Shown here piece after piece: positions 1 to 13,005 of a stretch of 64,000 bases of DNA. The DNA lies in contig NW_019091490.1 in the NCBI RefSeq assembly GCF_001949145.1, positions 96,983 through 160,982 on the forward strand, in the 5' to 3' direction. The position numbers and the translations under genes were made by a program. Source of the stretch: Acanthaster planci (lineage: Eukaryota > Echinodermata > Asteroidea > Valvatida > Acanthasteridae). Position 1 is the stretch's first letter. Every line of letters begins with the position of its first letter. The notes under the pieces were generated by a model. It saw only the letters and a program-made list of their open reading frames with translations. It searched no databases and was not told the origin of the DNA.

Positions 1-3000
1 GAACTCCAACTTCCTTTTCCAGATATTTCGCTAACTGATATAAATATGGATATGAAACTTATATAAATAGATAGAGGAACATGTGGCCATTTAGATGAAA
101 CCAGGACTGGTAGATTTGGACAATTTTTAGACCTTTTATGGTCGAATATATGAAGCATTCTCTGGGCGGTAAGAGGGACAGTATAGCGAAGACTTAGCGG
201 GAATTACGCAAAATAGGAGGCAGATGCGTAAGAAGTCACACTTCCTTTTGCGGATGATTCCCTAACTACAGCAAATATGGATATGAAAGTTATATGAATA
301 GATAGAGGAAAACGTGCACTTCGAGATGAAACCAAGATTGGTAAATTTAGACAATTTTTGGACCTTTTATGGTCATACATATGAAGTACTCCGTTCGAGA
401 ATTGGAATGGCATAGCGGAAAGTCCAAATTATGTAAAAATATCACGCAGTCGGACGAAAACTCCAACTTCCTTTTGCAGATATTTCGCTAACTACTACAA
501 ATATGGACATGAAACTTATATAAATAGATAGAGGAACATGTGGCCATTTAGATGAAACCAGGACTGGTAGATTTGGACAATTTTTAGACCTTTTATGGTC
601 GAATATATAAAGCATTCTCTGGGCGGTAAGAGGGACAGTATAGCAAAGACTCAGCGGGAATTACGCAAAATAGGAGGCAGATGCGTAAGAAGTCACAGTT
701 CATTTTGCGCATGATTCCCTAATTACAGCAAATATGGATATAAAACTTCTATGAATGGATAGAGGAAGATGTGGTTATTTACATGACACCAAGATTGGTA
801 GATTTAGACAATTTTCGACCTCTTATGCTCGAATATATGAAACATTCTCTGTGCTGTAAGAGGGCCAGTATAGTGCAGACTAAGCGGGAATTACGCAAAA
901 CAGGAGGCAGATGCGCAAAAACTCACACTTCCTTTTGCAGATGATTCCCTAACTACACCAAATATGGATATGAAAGTTATATGAATAGATAGATGATCAT
1001 GTGCACTTTAAGATGACACCAAGATTGGTAACTGTAGACAATTTTTGGACCTTTCATGGTCATACATATGAAGCATTCTCCGTTCGAGAATTGGAATGGC
1101 ATAGCGGAAAGTCCAAATTACGTAAAAATATTAGGCAGTCGGACAAGAACTACAACTTCCTTTTGCAGATATTTCGCTAACTACTACAAATATGGATATG
1201 AAGCTTATATAAATAGATAGAGGAACATGTAACCATTTAGATGAAACCAGGACTGGTAGATTTGGACAATTTTTAGACCTTTTATGGTCGAATATATAAA
1301 GCATTCTCTGGGCGGTAAGAGGGACAGTATAGCACAGACTAAGCGGGAATTACGCAAAATAGGAGGCAGATGCGTGGGAAGTCACACTTCCTTTTGCGGA
1401 TGATTCCCTAACTACAGCAAAACTGGATATGAAACTTATATGAATAGATAAATGAACATGTGCGCTTTCAGATGACACCAAGATTGGTAAATGTAGACAA
1501 TTTTTGGACCTTTTATGGTCATACATATCAAGCATTTTCCGTTCGAGAATTGGAATGGCACAGCGGAAAGTCCAAATTATGTAAAAATATCATGCAGTCG
1601 GACGAGAACTCCAACTTCCTTTTGCAGATATTTCGCTAACTACTACAAATATGGATGTGAAACTTATATAAATAGATAGAGGAACAGGTAACCATTTACA
1701 TGACACCAAGAGTGGTAGATTTGGACAATATTTAGACCTTTTATGGTCGAATATATGAAGCATTCTCTGTGCGGTAACACGGCCGGTATAGCACAGAAGA
1801 AGCCAGAATTACGCAAAATAGGAGTCAAATGCATAAGAACTCACACTTCCTTTGGCAGATGTTTCGCTAACTATTAAATATATGGATATGACACTATATA
1901 ATAGATAGAGCAACATGTGGCCATTTAGATGACACCAAGATTGGTAGATTTAGACAATTTTTCGACCTTTTATGGTCGAATATGTAAAGCATTCTCCGTG
2001 CAGTAAGAGGGCCAGTGTAGCGCAGATTTAGCGGGAATTACGCAAAATAGGAGGCAGATGCGTAAGAAGTCACACTTCCTTTTGCGGATGATTCCCTAAC
2101 TACAGCAAAACTGGATATGAAACTTAAATCAAAAGATAGAAGAACATGTGCGCTTTCAGATGACATGAAGATTGGTAAATATAAAGAATTTGTGGACCTT
2201 TTATGGTCATACATATGAAGCTTTCTCCGTTCGAGAATTGGAATAGCATAGCGGAAAGTCCAAATTACGTAAAAATATCACGCAGTCGGACGAGAACTAC
2301 AACTTCCTTTTGCAGATATTTCGCTAACTACTCCAAATATGGATATGAAACTTATATAAATAGATAGAGGAACATGTAACCATTTAGATGAAACCAGGAC
2401 TGGTAGATTTGGACAATTTTTATACCTTTTATGGTCGAATATATAAAGCATTCTCTGGGCGGTAAGAGGGACAGTATAGCGCAGACTAAGCGGGAATTAC
2501 GCAAAACAGGAGGCAGATGCGCAAAAACTCACCCTTTCTTTTGCGGATGATTCCCTAACTACAGNCCATTTAGATGAAACCAGGACTGGTGGATTTGGAC
2601 AATTTTTAGACCTTTGATGGTCGAATATATGAAGCATTCTATGGGCGGTAAGAGGGACAGTATAGCGAAGACTTAGCGGGAATTACGCAAAATAGGAGGC
2701 ATATGCGTAAGAAGTCACACTTCCTTTTGCGGATGATTCCCTAACTACAGCAAAACTGGATATTAAACTTATATGAATAGATAAATGAACATGTGCGCTT
2801 TCAGATGACACCAAAATTGGTAAATGTAGACAATTTTTGGACCTTTTATGGTCATACATATGAAGCTTTCTCCGTTCGAGAATTGGAATAGCATAGCGGA
2901 AAGTCCAAATTACGTAAAAATATCACGCAGTCGGACGAGAACTCAAATTTCCTTTTCCAGATATTTCGCTAACTACTAAAAAATATGGATATGAAACTTA

Positions 3001-6000
3001 AATAAATAGATAGAAGAACATGTAGTTATTTAGATGACAGCAAGATTGGTAGATTTAGACAATTTATAGACCTTTACTGCTCGAATATATGAAGCATTCT
3101 CTGTGCGGTAAGAGAGCCGGTATAGCGAAGACTAAGCGGGAATTACGCAAAATAGGAGGCACATGCGCAAAACCTCACACTTCCTTTTGCAGATAATTCT
3201 CTAACTACAGCAAAACTGGATATGAAACTTATATGAATAGATAGATGAACATGTGTGCTTTCAGATGACACCAACATTGGTCGAATATGTAAAGCATTCT
3301 CCGTGCAGTAAGAGGGCCAGTGTAGCGCAGATTTAGCGGGAATTACGCAAAATAGAAGGCAGATGCGTAAGAAGTCACACTTCCTTTTGCGGATGATTCC
3401 CTAACTACAGCAAAACTGGATATGAAACTTAAATCAAAAGATAGAAGAACATGTGCGCTTTCAGATGACATGAAGATTGGTAAATTTAGAGAATTTGTGG
3501 ACCTTACGTAATTACGTAAAAATATCACACAGTCGGACAAGAACTCCAACATACTTTTGCAGATATTTCGCTAACTACTAAAAATATGGATATAAAACTT
3601 ATACAGATAGATAGAGGAACATGTAACCATTTAGATGACACCAAGATTGGTAGATTTGGACAATTGTTAGACATTTATGGTCGAATATATGAAGCATTCT
3701 CTGTGCGGTAAGAGGGCCAGTATAGCGAAGACTAAGCGGGAATTACGCAAAACAGGAGGCAGATGCGCAAAAACGCACACTTTCTTTTGCAGATGATTCC
3801 CTAACTACAGCAAGACTGGATATGAAACTTATATGAATAGATAGATGAACATGTGCGCTTTCAGATGACACCAAGATTGGTAAATGTAGACAATATTTGG
3901 ACCTTTTATGGTCATACATATGAAGCATTCTCCGTTCGAAAATTGGAATTGTATGGCAGAAAGTCCAAATTACGTAAAAATGTCACGCAGTCGGACGAGA
4001 ACTCCAACTTCCATTTCCAGATATTTCGCTAACTACTACAAATATGGATATGAAACTTATATAAATAGATAGAGGAACATGTGGTTATTTAGATGACACC
4101 AAGATTGGTAGATTTAGACAATTTATAGACCTTTTATGCTCGAATATATGAAGCATTCTCTGTGCGGTAAGAGAGCCGGCATAGCGAAGACTAAGCGGGA
4201 ATTATGCAAAATAGGAGGCAGATGCTCCAAAACTTACATTCCTTTTGCAGATAATTCTCTAACTACAGCAAAACTGGATATGAAACTTATATGAATACAT
4301 ATATGAACATGTGCGCTTTCAAATGACACCAATATTGGTAAGTTTAGACAATTTTTGGATCTTTTATGGTCAAACATATGAAGCATTCTCCGTTCAAGAA
4401 TCCGAATGGCATAGCGGAAAGTCCAAATTACGTAAAAATATCACACAGTAGGACAAGAACTCCAACATACTTTTGCAGATATATCGTTAACTACTAAAAA
4501 TATGGATATAAAACTTATACAGATAGATAGAGGAACATGTAACCATTTAGATGACACCACGATTGGTAGATGTGGACAATTTTTAGACCTTTTTTGGTCG
4601 AATATATGAAGCATTCTCTGTGCGGTAACACGGCCCGTATAGCACAGAAGAAGCCAGAATTACGCAAAATAGGAGTCAAATGCATAAGAACTCACACTTC
4701 CTTTGGCAGATGTTTCGCTAACTATTAAATATATGGATATGACACTATATAAATAGATAGAGCAACATGTGGCCATTTAGATGACACCAAGATTGGTAGA
4801 TTTAGACAATTTTTCGACCTTTTATGGTCGAATATATGAAGCATTCTCTGTGCGGTAAGAGGGCCAGTGTAGCGCAGATTTAGCGGGAATTACGCAAAAT
4901 AGGAGGCAGATGCGTAAGAAGTCACACTTCCTTTTGCAGATGATTCCCTAACTACAGCAAAACTGGATATGAAACTTAAATCAAAAGATAGAAGAACATG
5001 TGCACTTTCAGATGACATGAAGATTGGTAAATATAGAGAATTTGTGGACCTTTTATGGTCATACATATGAAGCTTTCTCCGTTCGAGAATTGGAATAGCA
5101 TAGCGGAAAGTCCAAATTACGTAAAAATATCACGCAGTCGGACGAGAACTTGAACTTCCTTTTGCAGATATTTCACTAACTACTACAAATATGGATATGA
5201 AACTTATATAAATAGATAGAGGAACATATGGTTATTTAGATGACACCAAGATTGGTAGATTTAGACAATTTATAGACCTTTTATGCTCGAATATATGAAG
5301 CATTCTCTGTGCGGTAAGAGAGCCGGCATAGCGAAGACTAAGTGGGAATTACGCAAAATAGGAGGCACATGCGCAAAACCTCACACTTCCTTTTGCAGAT
5401 AATTCTCTAACTACAGCAAAACTGGATATGAAACTTATATGAATACATACATGAACATGTGCGCTTTCAGATGACACCAACATTGGTAAGTTTAGACAAT
5501 TTTTGGATCTTTTATGGTCAAACATATGAAGCATTCTCCGTTCAAGAATCCGAATGGCATAGCGGAAAGTCCAAATTACGTAAAAATATCACACAGTCGG
5601 ACAAGAACTCCAACATACTTTTGCAGATATATCGCTAACTACTAAAATATGGATATAAAACTTATACAGATAGATAGAGGAACATGTAACCATTTAGATG
5701 ACACCACGATTGGTAGATGTGGACAATTTTTAGACATTTATGGTCGAATATATGAAGCATTCTCTGTGCAGTAAGAGGGCCAGTATAGCGCAGACTTAGC
5801 GGGAATTACGCAAAATAGGAGGCAGATGCGTAAGAAGTCACACTTCCTTTTGCGGATGATTCCCTAACTACAGCAAAACTGGATATGAAACTTACATGAA
5901 TAGATAGATGAACATGTGCGCTTTCAGATGACACCAAGATTGGTAAATTTAGACAATTTGTGGTGCTTTTATGGTCATACATATGAAGCTTTCTCCGTTC

Positions 6001-7940
6001 GAGAATTGGAATAGCATAGCGGAAAGTCCAAATTACGTAAAAATATCACGCAGTTGGACGAGAACTCGAACTTCCTTTTCCAGATATTTCGCTAACTACT
6101 ACAAATATGGATATGAAACTTATATAAATAGATAGAGGAACATGTGGTTATTTAGATGACAGCAAGATTGGTAGATTTAGACAATTTATAGACCTTTAAT
6201 GCTCGAATATATGAAGCATTCTCTGTGTGGTAAGAGAGCCGGTATAGCGAAGACGAAGCGGGAATTACGCAAAATAGGAGGCAGATGCGCAAAAAGTCAC
6301 ACTTCCTTTTGCAGATAATTCTCTAACTACAGCAAATATGGATATGAAAAATATATAAATAGATAGAGGATCAATTGTGCTTTCAAATGACACGAAAATT
6401 GGTAGATTTAGACAATTTTTCGACCTTTTATGCTCGAATATATGAAGCATTCTCTGTGCGGTAAGAGGGCCAGTATAGCGCAGACTTAGCGGAGATTACG
6501 CAAAATAGGAGGCAGATGCGCAAAAACTCACACTTCCTTTTGCGGATGATTCCCTAACTACAGAAACACTGGATATGAAACTTATATGAAAAGATAGAAG
6601 AACATGTGCGCTTTCAGATGACACGAAGATTGGTAAATTTAGAGAATTTTTGGACCTTTTATGGTCAAACATATGAAGCATTCTCTGTGCGGTAACACGG
6701 CCGGTATAGCACAGAAGAAGCCAGAATTACGCAAAATAGGAGTCAAATGCATTAGAACTCACACTTCCTTTGGCAGATGTTTCGCTAACTATTAAATATA
6801 TGGATATGACACTATGCAGATAGATAGAGGAACATGTAACCATTTAGATGACATCAAGATTGATAGATTTAGATAATTTTTTGACCTTTTATGGTCGAAT
6901 ATATATGAAGCATTCTCTGTGCGGTAAGAGGGGCAGTATAGCGCAGACTTAGCTTGAATTACGCAAAATAGGAGGCAGATGCGTGAGAAGAAACACTTCC
7001 TTTTGCGGATGATTTCCTTACTACAGCAAAACTGGATATGAAACTTATATGAAAAGATAGAAAGACATGTGCATTTTCAGATGACACGAAGATTGGTAAA
7101 TTTAGACAATTTGTGGACCTGGTATGGTCATACATATGAAGCATTCTCCGTTCAAGAATTGGAATGGCATAGCGGAAAGTCCAAATTACGTAAAAATATC
7201 ACGCAGTCGGACGAGAACTCCAACTTCCTTTTGCAGATATTTCGCTAACTACTAAAAATATGGATATGAAACTTATATAGATAGAGAGAGGAACATGTGG
7301 CTATTTAGATGAAACCAAGATTAGTATATTTAGACAATTTTTTTGACCTTTTATGCTCGAATATATAAAGCATTTTCTGTGCGGTAAGAGAGCCGGTATA
7401 GCGATGACTAAGCGGGAATGACGCAAAACAGGAAGCAGATGCGAAAAAACTCACACTTCCTTTTGCAGATAATTCCCTAACTACACCAAATATGGATGTG
7501 AAATTTATATGAATAGATAGAAGAACAAGTGTGCTTTCAAATGACACCAAGATTGGTAGATTTAGACAATTTTTGGACCTTTTATGATCAAACATATGAA
7601 GCATTCTCCGTTCGAGAATCGGAATGGCATAGCGGAAAGTCCAAATTACGAACAAATATCACGCAGTCGGACGAGAACTCCAACTTCCTTTTGCAGATAT
7701 TTCGCTAACTATTAAAATTATGGATATGAAACTTATATAAATAAATGGAGGAACATGTAGCCATTTAGATGACACCAGGACTGGTAGATTTAGACAATTT
7801 TTCGACCTTTTATGGTCGAGTATATGAAGCATTCTCTGTGCAGTAAGAAGGCCAGTATAGCGCAGACTAAGCGGAGATTCAAATCACACTTGCTTTCTCA
7901 GATGATTCCATAACTACAGCAAATATGGATATGAAACCGA
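1..7940. repeat. Dimeric satellite array, about 457-bp unit
   Basis: The whole interval repeats a unit of about 457 bp. Each unit holds two diverged monomers of about 230 bp. Monomer A carries CAACTTCCTTTTGCAGATAT and later ATGGTCGAATATATGAAGC; monomer B carries CACACTTCCTTTTGCGGATG and later GGTCATACATATGAAGC. Both share the blocks CTAACTAC, ATATGGATATGAAA and GGTAGATTTAGACAATTTTT. About 17 dimers fit the span, several truncated. A variant A monomer marked by ACACGGCCGGTATAGCACAG or a near copy recurs near 1771, 4631 and 6695, which suggests a higher-order period of about 2.86 kb for the first two. The many 61-69 codon minus-strand frames here only reflect the period and are not called as genes. 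The array stops abruptly near 7940. Confidence 0.95.
2565..2565. other. Single undetermined base at a satellite junction
   Basis: One N separates a B-monomer start (ending CTAACTACAG) from the middle of an A monomer (CCATTTAGATGAAACCAGG). The expected sequence between them, roughly 60 bases of B plus part of A, is missing. This looks like an assembly join inside the satellite rather than a true base ambiguity. Confidence 0.7.
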
Positions 7941-7997
7941 TTGTACATTTCATGGGAAATGAGTTGCCATGAAACTGACAACTCCGAATTGCTCGCA

Positions 7998-10282
7998 TAT
8001 GACCGTTCTCGCGTTGTATTGACGCCTATATGGAAGGAGACCCTCATTCCGATTACATAAACGCATGCTACGTGGATGTGAATTGGTTAATACAAATAAA
8101 TATATACAAATTTCTCACAGTGTCCTTGAGTAAATTTCGGTTTTTGTGTATCCCGGCTTTAGTTAGTCGTTACAGTCCACGTGCTTTTCCGATAGACTGT
8201 TTTTTTTTACACAGTCATACGCAAAAAGAAGTTCCTCGATCTCACAGTGTGTAATCATCTTATCCAAGTGTTTCGTCCACGCCTTAAACCAACAGGGCTA
8301 CTAAGAGGCAGACAAGTACATCGCTAGTCAAGGCAAGAATCTTCTGCGTCCTTCAAACCGAAAAGTGTACGGTTCGTCTGATCTGGCACATTATTTGACC
8401 CGAATCAAAACCACATTTCCAAGGCTTGTTATATAAAATTTATAACCCTTTTATTAGGACCTAACAAAGGTTACCCTTACGACATTTGGTGGATGGTGTG
8501 GCACTTAAACGTCGATAAGATTGTGATGCTAGCGAATCCCGTAGAAAACGGAAAGGTAATATATATTGTATTTAATAATTTTCAGACTTTTAGTTCGAGT
8601 ATAATTTCCTCCTGCTATCTGGATTCAATGCGGTTATTTATTGAAAAATCTTCTTCGTCGGATCCGCAGAAAAATGAGGTATTTTTATATCTTAATTTAC
8701 TTATGCTTTTAATTTAGACTGTTATTTTTTCTGATAGGAAGAAACTACATCAATTCATCCAATTCCTTTTATTTTTGTGATTTTGTCGTTTCAACCAATA
8801 TTTCATATTTGAAAATATTTTTTTAATAATTTGCTTAAACGCCTGGGCTTTAAAAATATGCCAACGAACTAACCCCTAAAAGGGGAAAACTCCAAGGCTT
8901 TTCTTAGTCTTCCAAGCCTACTTGCAGCAATTCACGTCCTTTTCAGCATCAGGTATACCACTTCCGAATTTCCGAAACTGATAAAATAAGGGTTACACGT
9001 AAAATCAACGAAATGCTGAACTCACCCCTTGTCACTATAGGTGAAGTGTCTGCAGTACTGGCCAAATACGGGGTCTTGTACTGACGCCGGCATCTCCGTG
9101 GTAATCGTTGACGAGCGAGTCTTCCTCAACCATACAATCCGACTCCTGAAAATAACAAGGGTAAAACCGGAACCACTAATATTTTGGACGCGGAATTTCC
9201 TCCATTTCTTTTAAATCTTGTTATTGTTTTAACTTATATAATGTTATTCTCGAATCTAGCACGACAGTGACGAGGACTGCCGAGTATAGTGAAGCATTTC
9301 CAGTACACAACGTGGCCAGACATGAAACCACCCGAGAAACCAGTACTTGCTCAACTTCATACTCTGAGCAAAACGAGGGACAGACCCTAATACATTGTAG
9401 GTAAACCAAGGTCTTATGAGAAACATCACCCTTAAGTGAATCGATATTGTAGCTGGAGTTATTTTTCAAAGCTTTCAAAATATCTCTTAATGTACCACAC
9501 CCTTCTGACCGAAACGGTGGGAAAAAACAAACAGCAGTTTGAAGCATTCGTGGTTAAAATCTACATAGACGTGCATGCGCTTCAAGATGACATAAAAATG
9601 GAATACTGGAGCATTAACCCTTCATTCACATGTTCCCTTGTTTATGTATTCAATTTTTTTCTACATCTGTTTTTTAGTGCCGGCGTGGGCCGTACAGGGA
9701 CGTACATCTGCCTAGACTCCGTGCTGCAACAGATGAACCAGGAAGGGCAGGTGGATGTTCTCGGCTTCATCTATCGCATGAGGCAAAAGCGCATCATGAT
9801 CGTACATACTTCGGTATTAAAGAAGCATGCAATAACATCATAACAGCCAATAGCAAACCATGCAGTAAACGCTCTTAATAGAAATTTTGTGGGACGTGAA
9901 AATCATGTCGCCCTATTACTCCTTGGCAAATGAACAATTTTAAATGCATGGCATTCAATTACACACCACTGCCTAAGATTCACGCGAAACTCAGAACAAA
10001 ACCCTATAAATCTCTCGAACAGAAAACAGCATAGCTCAAGCAAAATATTGTGCATCGTGGCAGAGCAGTTTTGACTGGGAAACATCCAGCATAAGTCGCA
10101 TGCAGATCAAATCACTTTATTTCCATCTCCAGGCGCAATGCCAATTCATCTTTGATGCCTTCCTCGCGGCATCCCTGACTGGCGAAACAACCAACAAAAT
10201 AGCCAATTTCCGACGACAGCTGACGACCATGAAAAACGTGCAAGGTCGCTCCAAAGAAACAGGCACGGAGAAGCAACTCCGG
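7998..10282 (+). pseudogene. Receptor-type protein tyrosine phosphatase, first catalytic domain (D1), decayed
   Basis: Exon-like blocks follow the PTP domain in order: 7998-8077 (YDRSRVVLTPI, then DPHSDYINACYVD), 8296-8332 (GY, stop, EADKYIASQ), 8458-8555 (DIWWMVW, KIVMLANPVENGK), 9041-9160 (VKCLQYWPNTGS), 9268-9400 (VKHFQYTTWPD, ending IHC), 9678-9813 (SAGVGRTGTYICLDSVLQQM) and 10133-10282 (AQCQFIFDAF, ANFRRQL). The WPD loop and the catalytic HC-SAGVGRTG P-loop are present. Splice phases join correctly between blocks. Lesions: two extra bases at 8031-8032, an in-frame TAA at 8302-8304, and a one-base frame break near 9388 just before the HC. The intron after 8332 would use a GC donor (GCAAGA). 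No receptor ectodomain or transmembrane segment is seen; the satellite begins immediately upstream. Draft-sequence errors could explain single shifts, but every other gene in the window reads cleanly, so decay is preferred. Confidence 0.8.
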
Positions 10283-10640
10283 GTAGAGAAAGAGTGAAAT
10301 CAGATGTTATCATGAATTATCCAATTTTGCCGACAATGACGCAAAATAAGTATGCTTTTTACAATTTGATAAACAACAAAATGAACGTTTTCTCAGTTAT
10401 TTCCATTGGCAAAACATTTCTATCATTAATACTTGAGTTGCATTAGATGTATTTTGTCATATTTTATCTGCTACAGTTTGCCTCAGACATCTAAATGCTG
10501 ACGGTACGTTTGTTAACGAGCACAGAGCTTCGACACAGTTTCCCCAAAGGAGGGAAAGAGGCAGCCATGTTAAACAGGTGGTACATGTACTTTTTTTACT
10601 GGCGTTGGGTTAACTGCAATTGGGTCGTCGTAACGAGCGG

Positions 10641-13005
10641 AGCAGGTCCGGCCACCTCCCCGGAGAATGCGGCTAGGAATCGGTTTCCAGATTCCATTTC
10701 AAGTGAGCGACAGATAACTATAATTTGGGTGTTTTAATTGGTTTGACTCTGCAGAGTATGTGCGAAGGCAGAAACATGAGAAAAGGCTAGGCCTATTGAA
10801 GTGAATGAAAGATTTGCAGTTTGGACACAAAATTTTCAGTCTGCCTGGAAAGAACCTGAATTCGTCTTTGAGAAAAACAAAAGGGATGATTTCAGTTTTA
10901 AGTTCAATAATTTTTAGATATGAATCGGAAAGTTAGAGGATACCTAGTCTTTTCTTCATAATCACCATGGTGTCATACGAATGCTTCCGAAGTGTGCTGT
11001 AAGTTGGAATATCTCCAGGCATACAATAATGAAATTTCAAGAACGTCAAAAGTTAAAGTACTGTAATTTCTCAGCATAGTGTTGGTAGCACGCAATGCTT
11101 TGTCACAATTTATACAGTTGATTCTTTGTCTATATGTTTTTTATTATTATTGATTTTTTTTCAAATTTGTGTGATTTGAGCATGTGTTGTTACTGGCCAG
11201 AAGACAGGCCCATCAGGTTGGGACCCCTGGTTGTGGAGCTACTGCAGACAAAACAGTACAAAGGTGTGATTGGTCGCACGTTTCTCTGAGCCATGTGAGA
11301 GCAAAGGTAATCCAATTATTCTTTAAATTATTCATTTAGTATAATTACTTTGTGGAATGCATTACATGTGCTGATATCGTCTAAGTTTGACTTTTAAAAA
11401 TGATTTTTTATATTAATTTGATTAACATGCACATGGATACAATTGTGGCAGGCGTGCTTTTTAGTTTTGTAACGGTTTGGCAACGTGAATTCATCAAAAC
11501 CCATCCAATAGTGATCCAAGGCAACTGAATACAATTTTGGCTTGATTCTTCTGGGAGGGGGTTCCGACGAATAGGCGTGCAAGCTGTGGCACAATGCACA
11601 CCAACATACATTTATATCAAAACTGGTGTTTCACAAACTCGTTTTAGGCTGAGCCAGCTTGGACCGTCTGTCAGTTCCAATACCAAGACTGGCCAGCAGA
11701 TGAGGAGGTTCCCAGCTCCCGACAAGGAATTCTGACACTCATGGACCTAACTCAACAATGGCACGAGGAGAAATCGCTCATCGTGGTTCATTGCATGTAA
11801 GTTCTATCAAGCAGGCTAATTATGTTTACCAAAGGGCTTCATTTAGCCTCTTTGAAAGAGAACAAGCTAAGCGCAAGGGGTCATGCTAGACAAACTTTTA
11901 CATTTTTAGGCAAATCTTTATTTTTCATAATGTTGCGTCATAACACAACTCACCAGCTTATCTTTTCTTGAAGATAAGCTAGTTTCCCTGTTAGTTGATA
12001 TTCTAACCTAGCAGATGCAGCCAGTTAATACATACACGTTACGGTGTTGTATCACATGGTATTTCAAATTCAGAATGCTGGTTAAAACAAGTAGGAATAA
12101 CCCGAAAAGCAACTTCGGCTTATAAAGAATTCAGTATTATGTATCCACATCTAGCCATTAATTAAAGAAATGAATATGTATTTAAGACTGGCCAAGCATA
12201 TTTATTCTCGTTCATAAATACTCTTTTCAGTCAGAAAGTCAAAACAAGTTGAAAGATTAAAAATTTCCAATAATTTGGTCCAACAATTTTTTAAAAACCC
12301 CTCTAGCCATGTTATGCTATGTTCCTCTCGCAAACAGGCGTAAGCAATCCCCATAATGGAGATAAGCGTGCGTGACACGTGCGCACAGCGGTTGCCGGTC
12401 GTTTTTGGCTTTTTTTTTTCAACCGTTTTAAGATTGTCCACGTGACGGGCTGTCAACCAATAGAGATGGCTCAACTGTTTAAGATATTGGTGAACAATGT
12501 TTTCAAGGAATGGGTTTGGCCGTCCAGTCGTGTACTGCGCCCCCATGTCTGCCATGGAACAGTTCCAGGAGGAAAAGGTTGTGGACGTCTTTAATTAATG
12601 CATTAATTAACAAGTAAAGGCGCCGTTATGCCAATGCGCGTCACCCATCTTTTCAGAAGAAAATGTATGCCAACTCTTTTCACTTTTATTCACGAGCTTC
12701 CACCTGTTTCCTTTCTGTCCGCGTTCTCTCAAGTCAAAGCATTCTACCCTGACCGCCTTCTTTGAAATAACAGCCAAGTCAAAACAAAAGACCGCGAATA
12801 AGGCACGCACATGCTTTTGAAAGGAGCTCCTGTTTTAGCCTCGGCGCTTGTAGCATCGAGCATTGTTCGACAATTATTTTGCTTTTCAAAACAGAATGAT
12901 TGACATGTTTGTGGTATGGTTTACGTTGGACCGGACCACTATGCCATGTGCTACGACATACTCCAAGTCAACTTAGATTCATCCACCGTCTATGAGAACC
13001 TCTAG
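10641..13005 (+). pseudogene. Receptor-type protein tyrosine phosphatase, second domain (D2), decayed
   Basis: This continues the same locus. Blocks: 10641-10736 (SPENAARNRFPDSISSERQ), 11181-11306 (YWPEDRPIRLGPLVVELLQ, then GVIGRTF and, after a shift, LSHVRAK), 11648-11796 (CQFQYQDWPADEEVPSSRQG, ending VVHCM), 12508-12593 (NGFGRPVVYCAPMSAMEQ, EEKVVDVF) and 12895-13005 (DHYAMCYDILQ, ending STVYENL then TAG). The order is that of a membrane-distal PTP domain; WPAD in place of WPD and HC-MNGFGR in place of HC-SAGxGR are typical of weakly active or inactive D2 domains. The exon for the TDYINA/DFWR part is not found between 10737 and 11180. Frame breaks occur near 11284 and in the last block; the 12508 block has no GT donor after VDVF. 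The C-terminus is retained at 13003-13005. Confidence 0.75.

Noticed and set aside
204-7655. Repeated minus-strand frames of 61-116 codons in the satellite
   Set aside because: They recur with the satellite period, drift with it, lack splice or promoter context and resemble no protein family. They are a by-product of the repeat.
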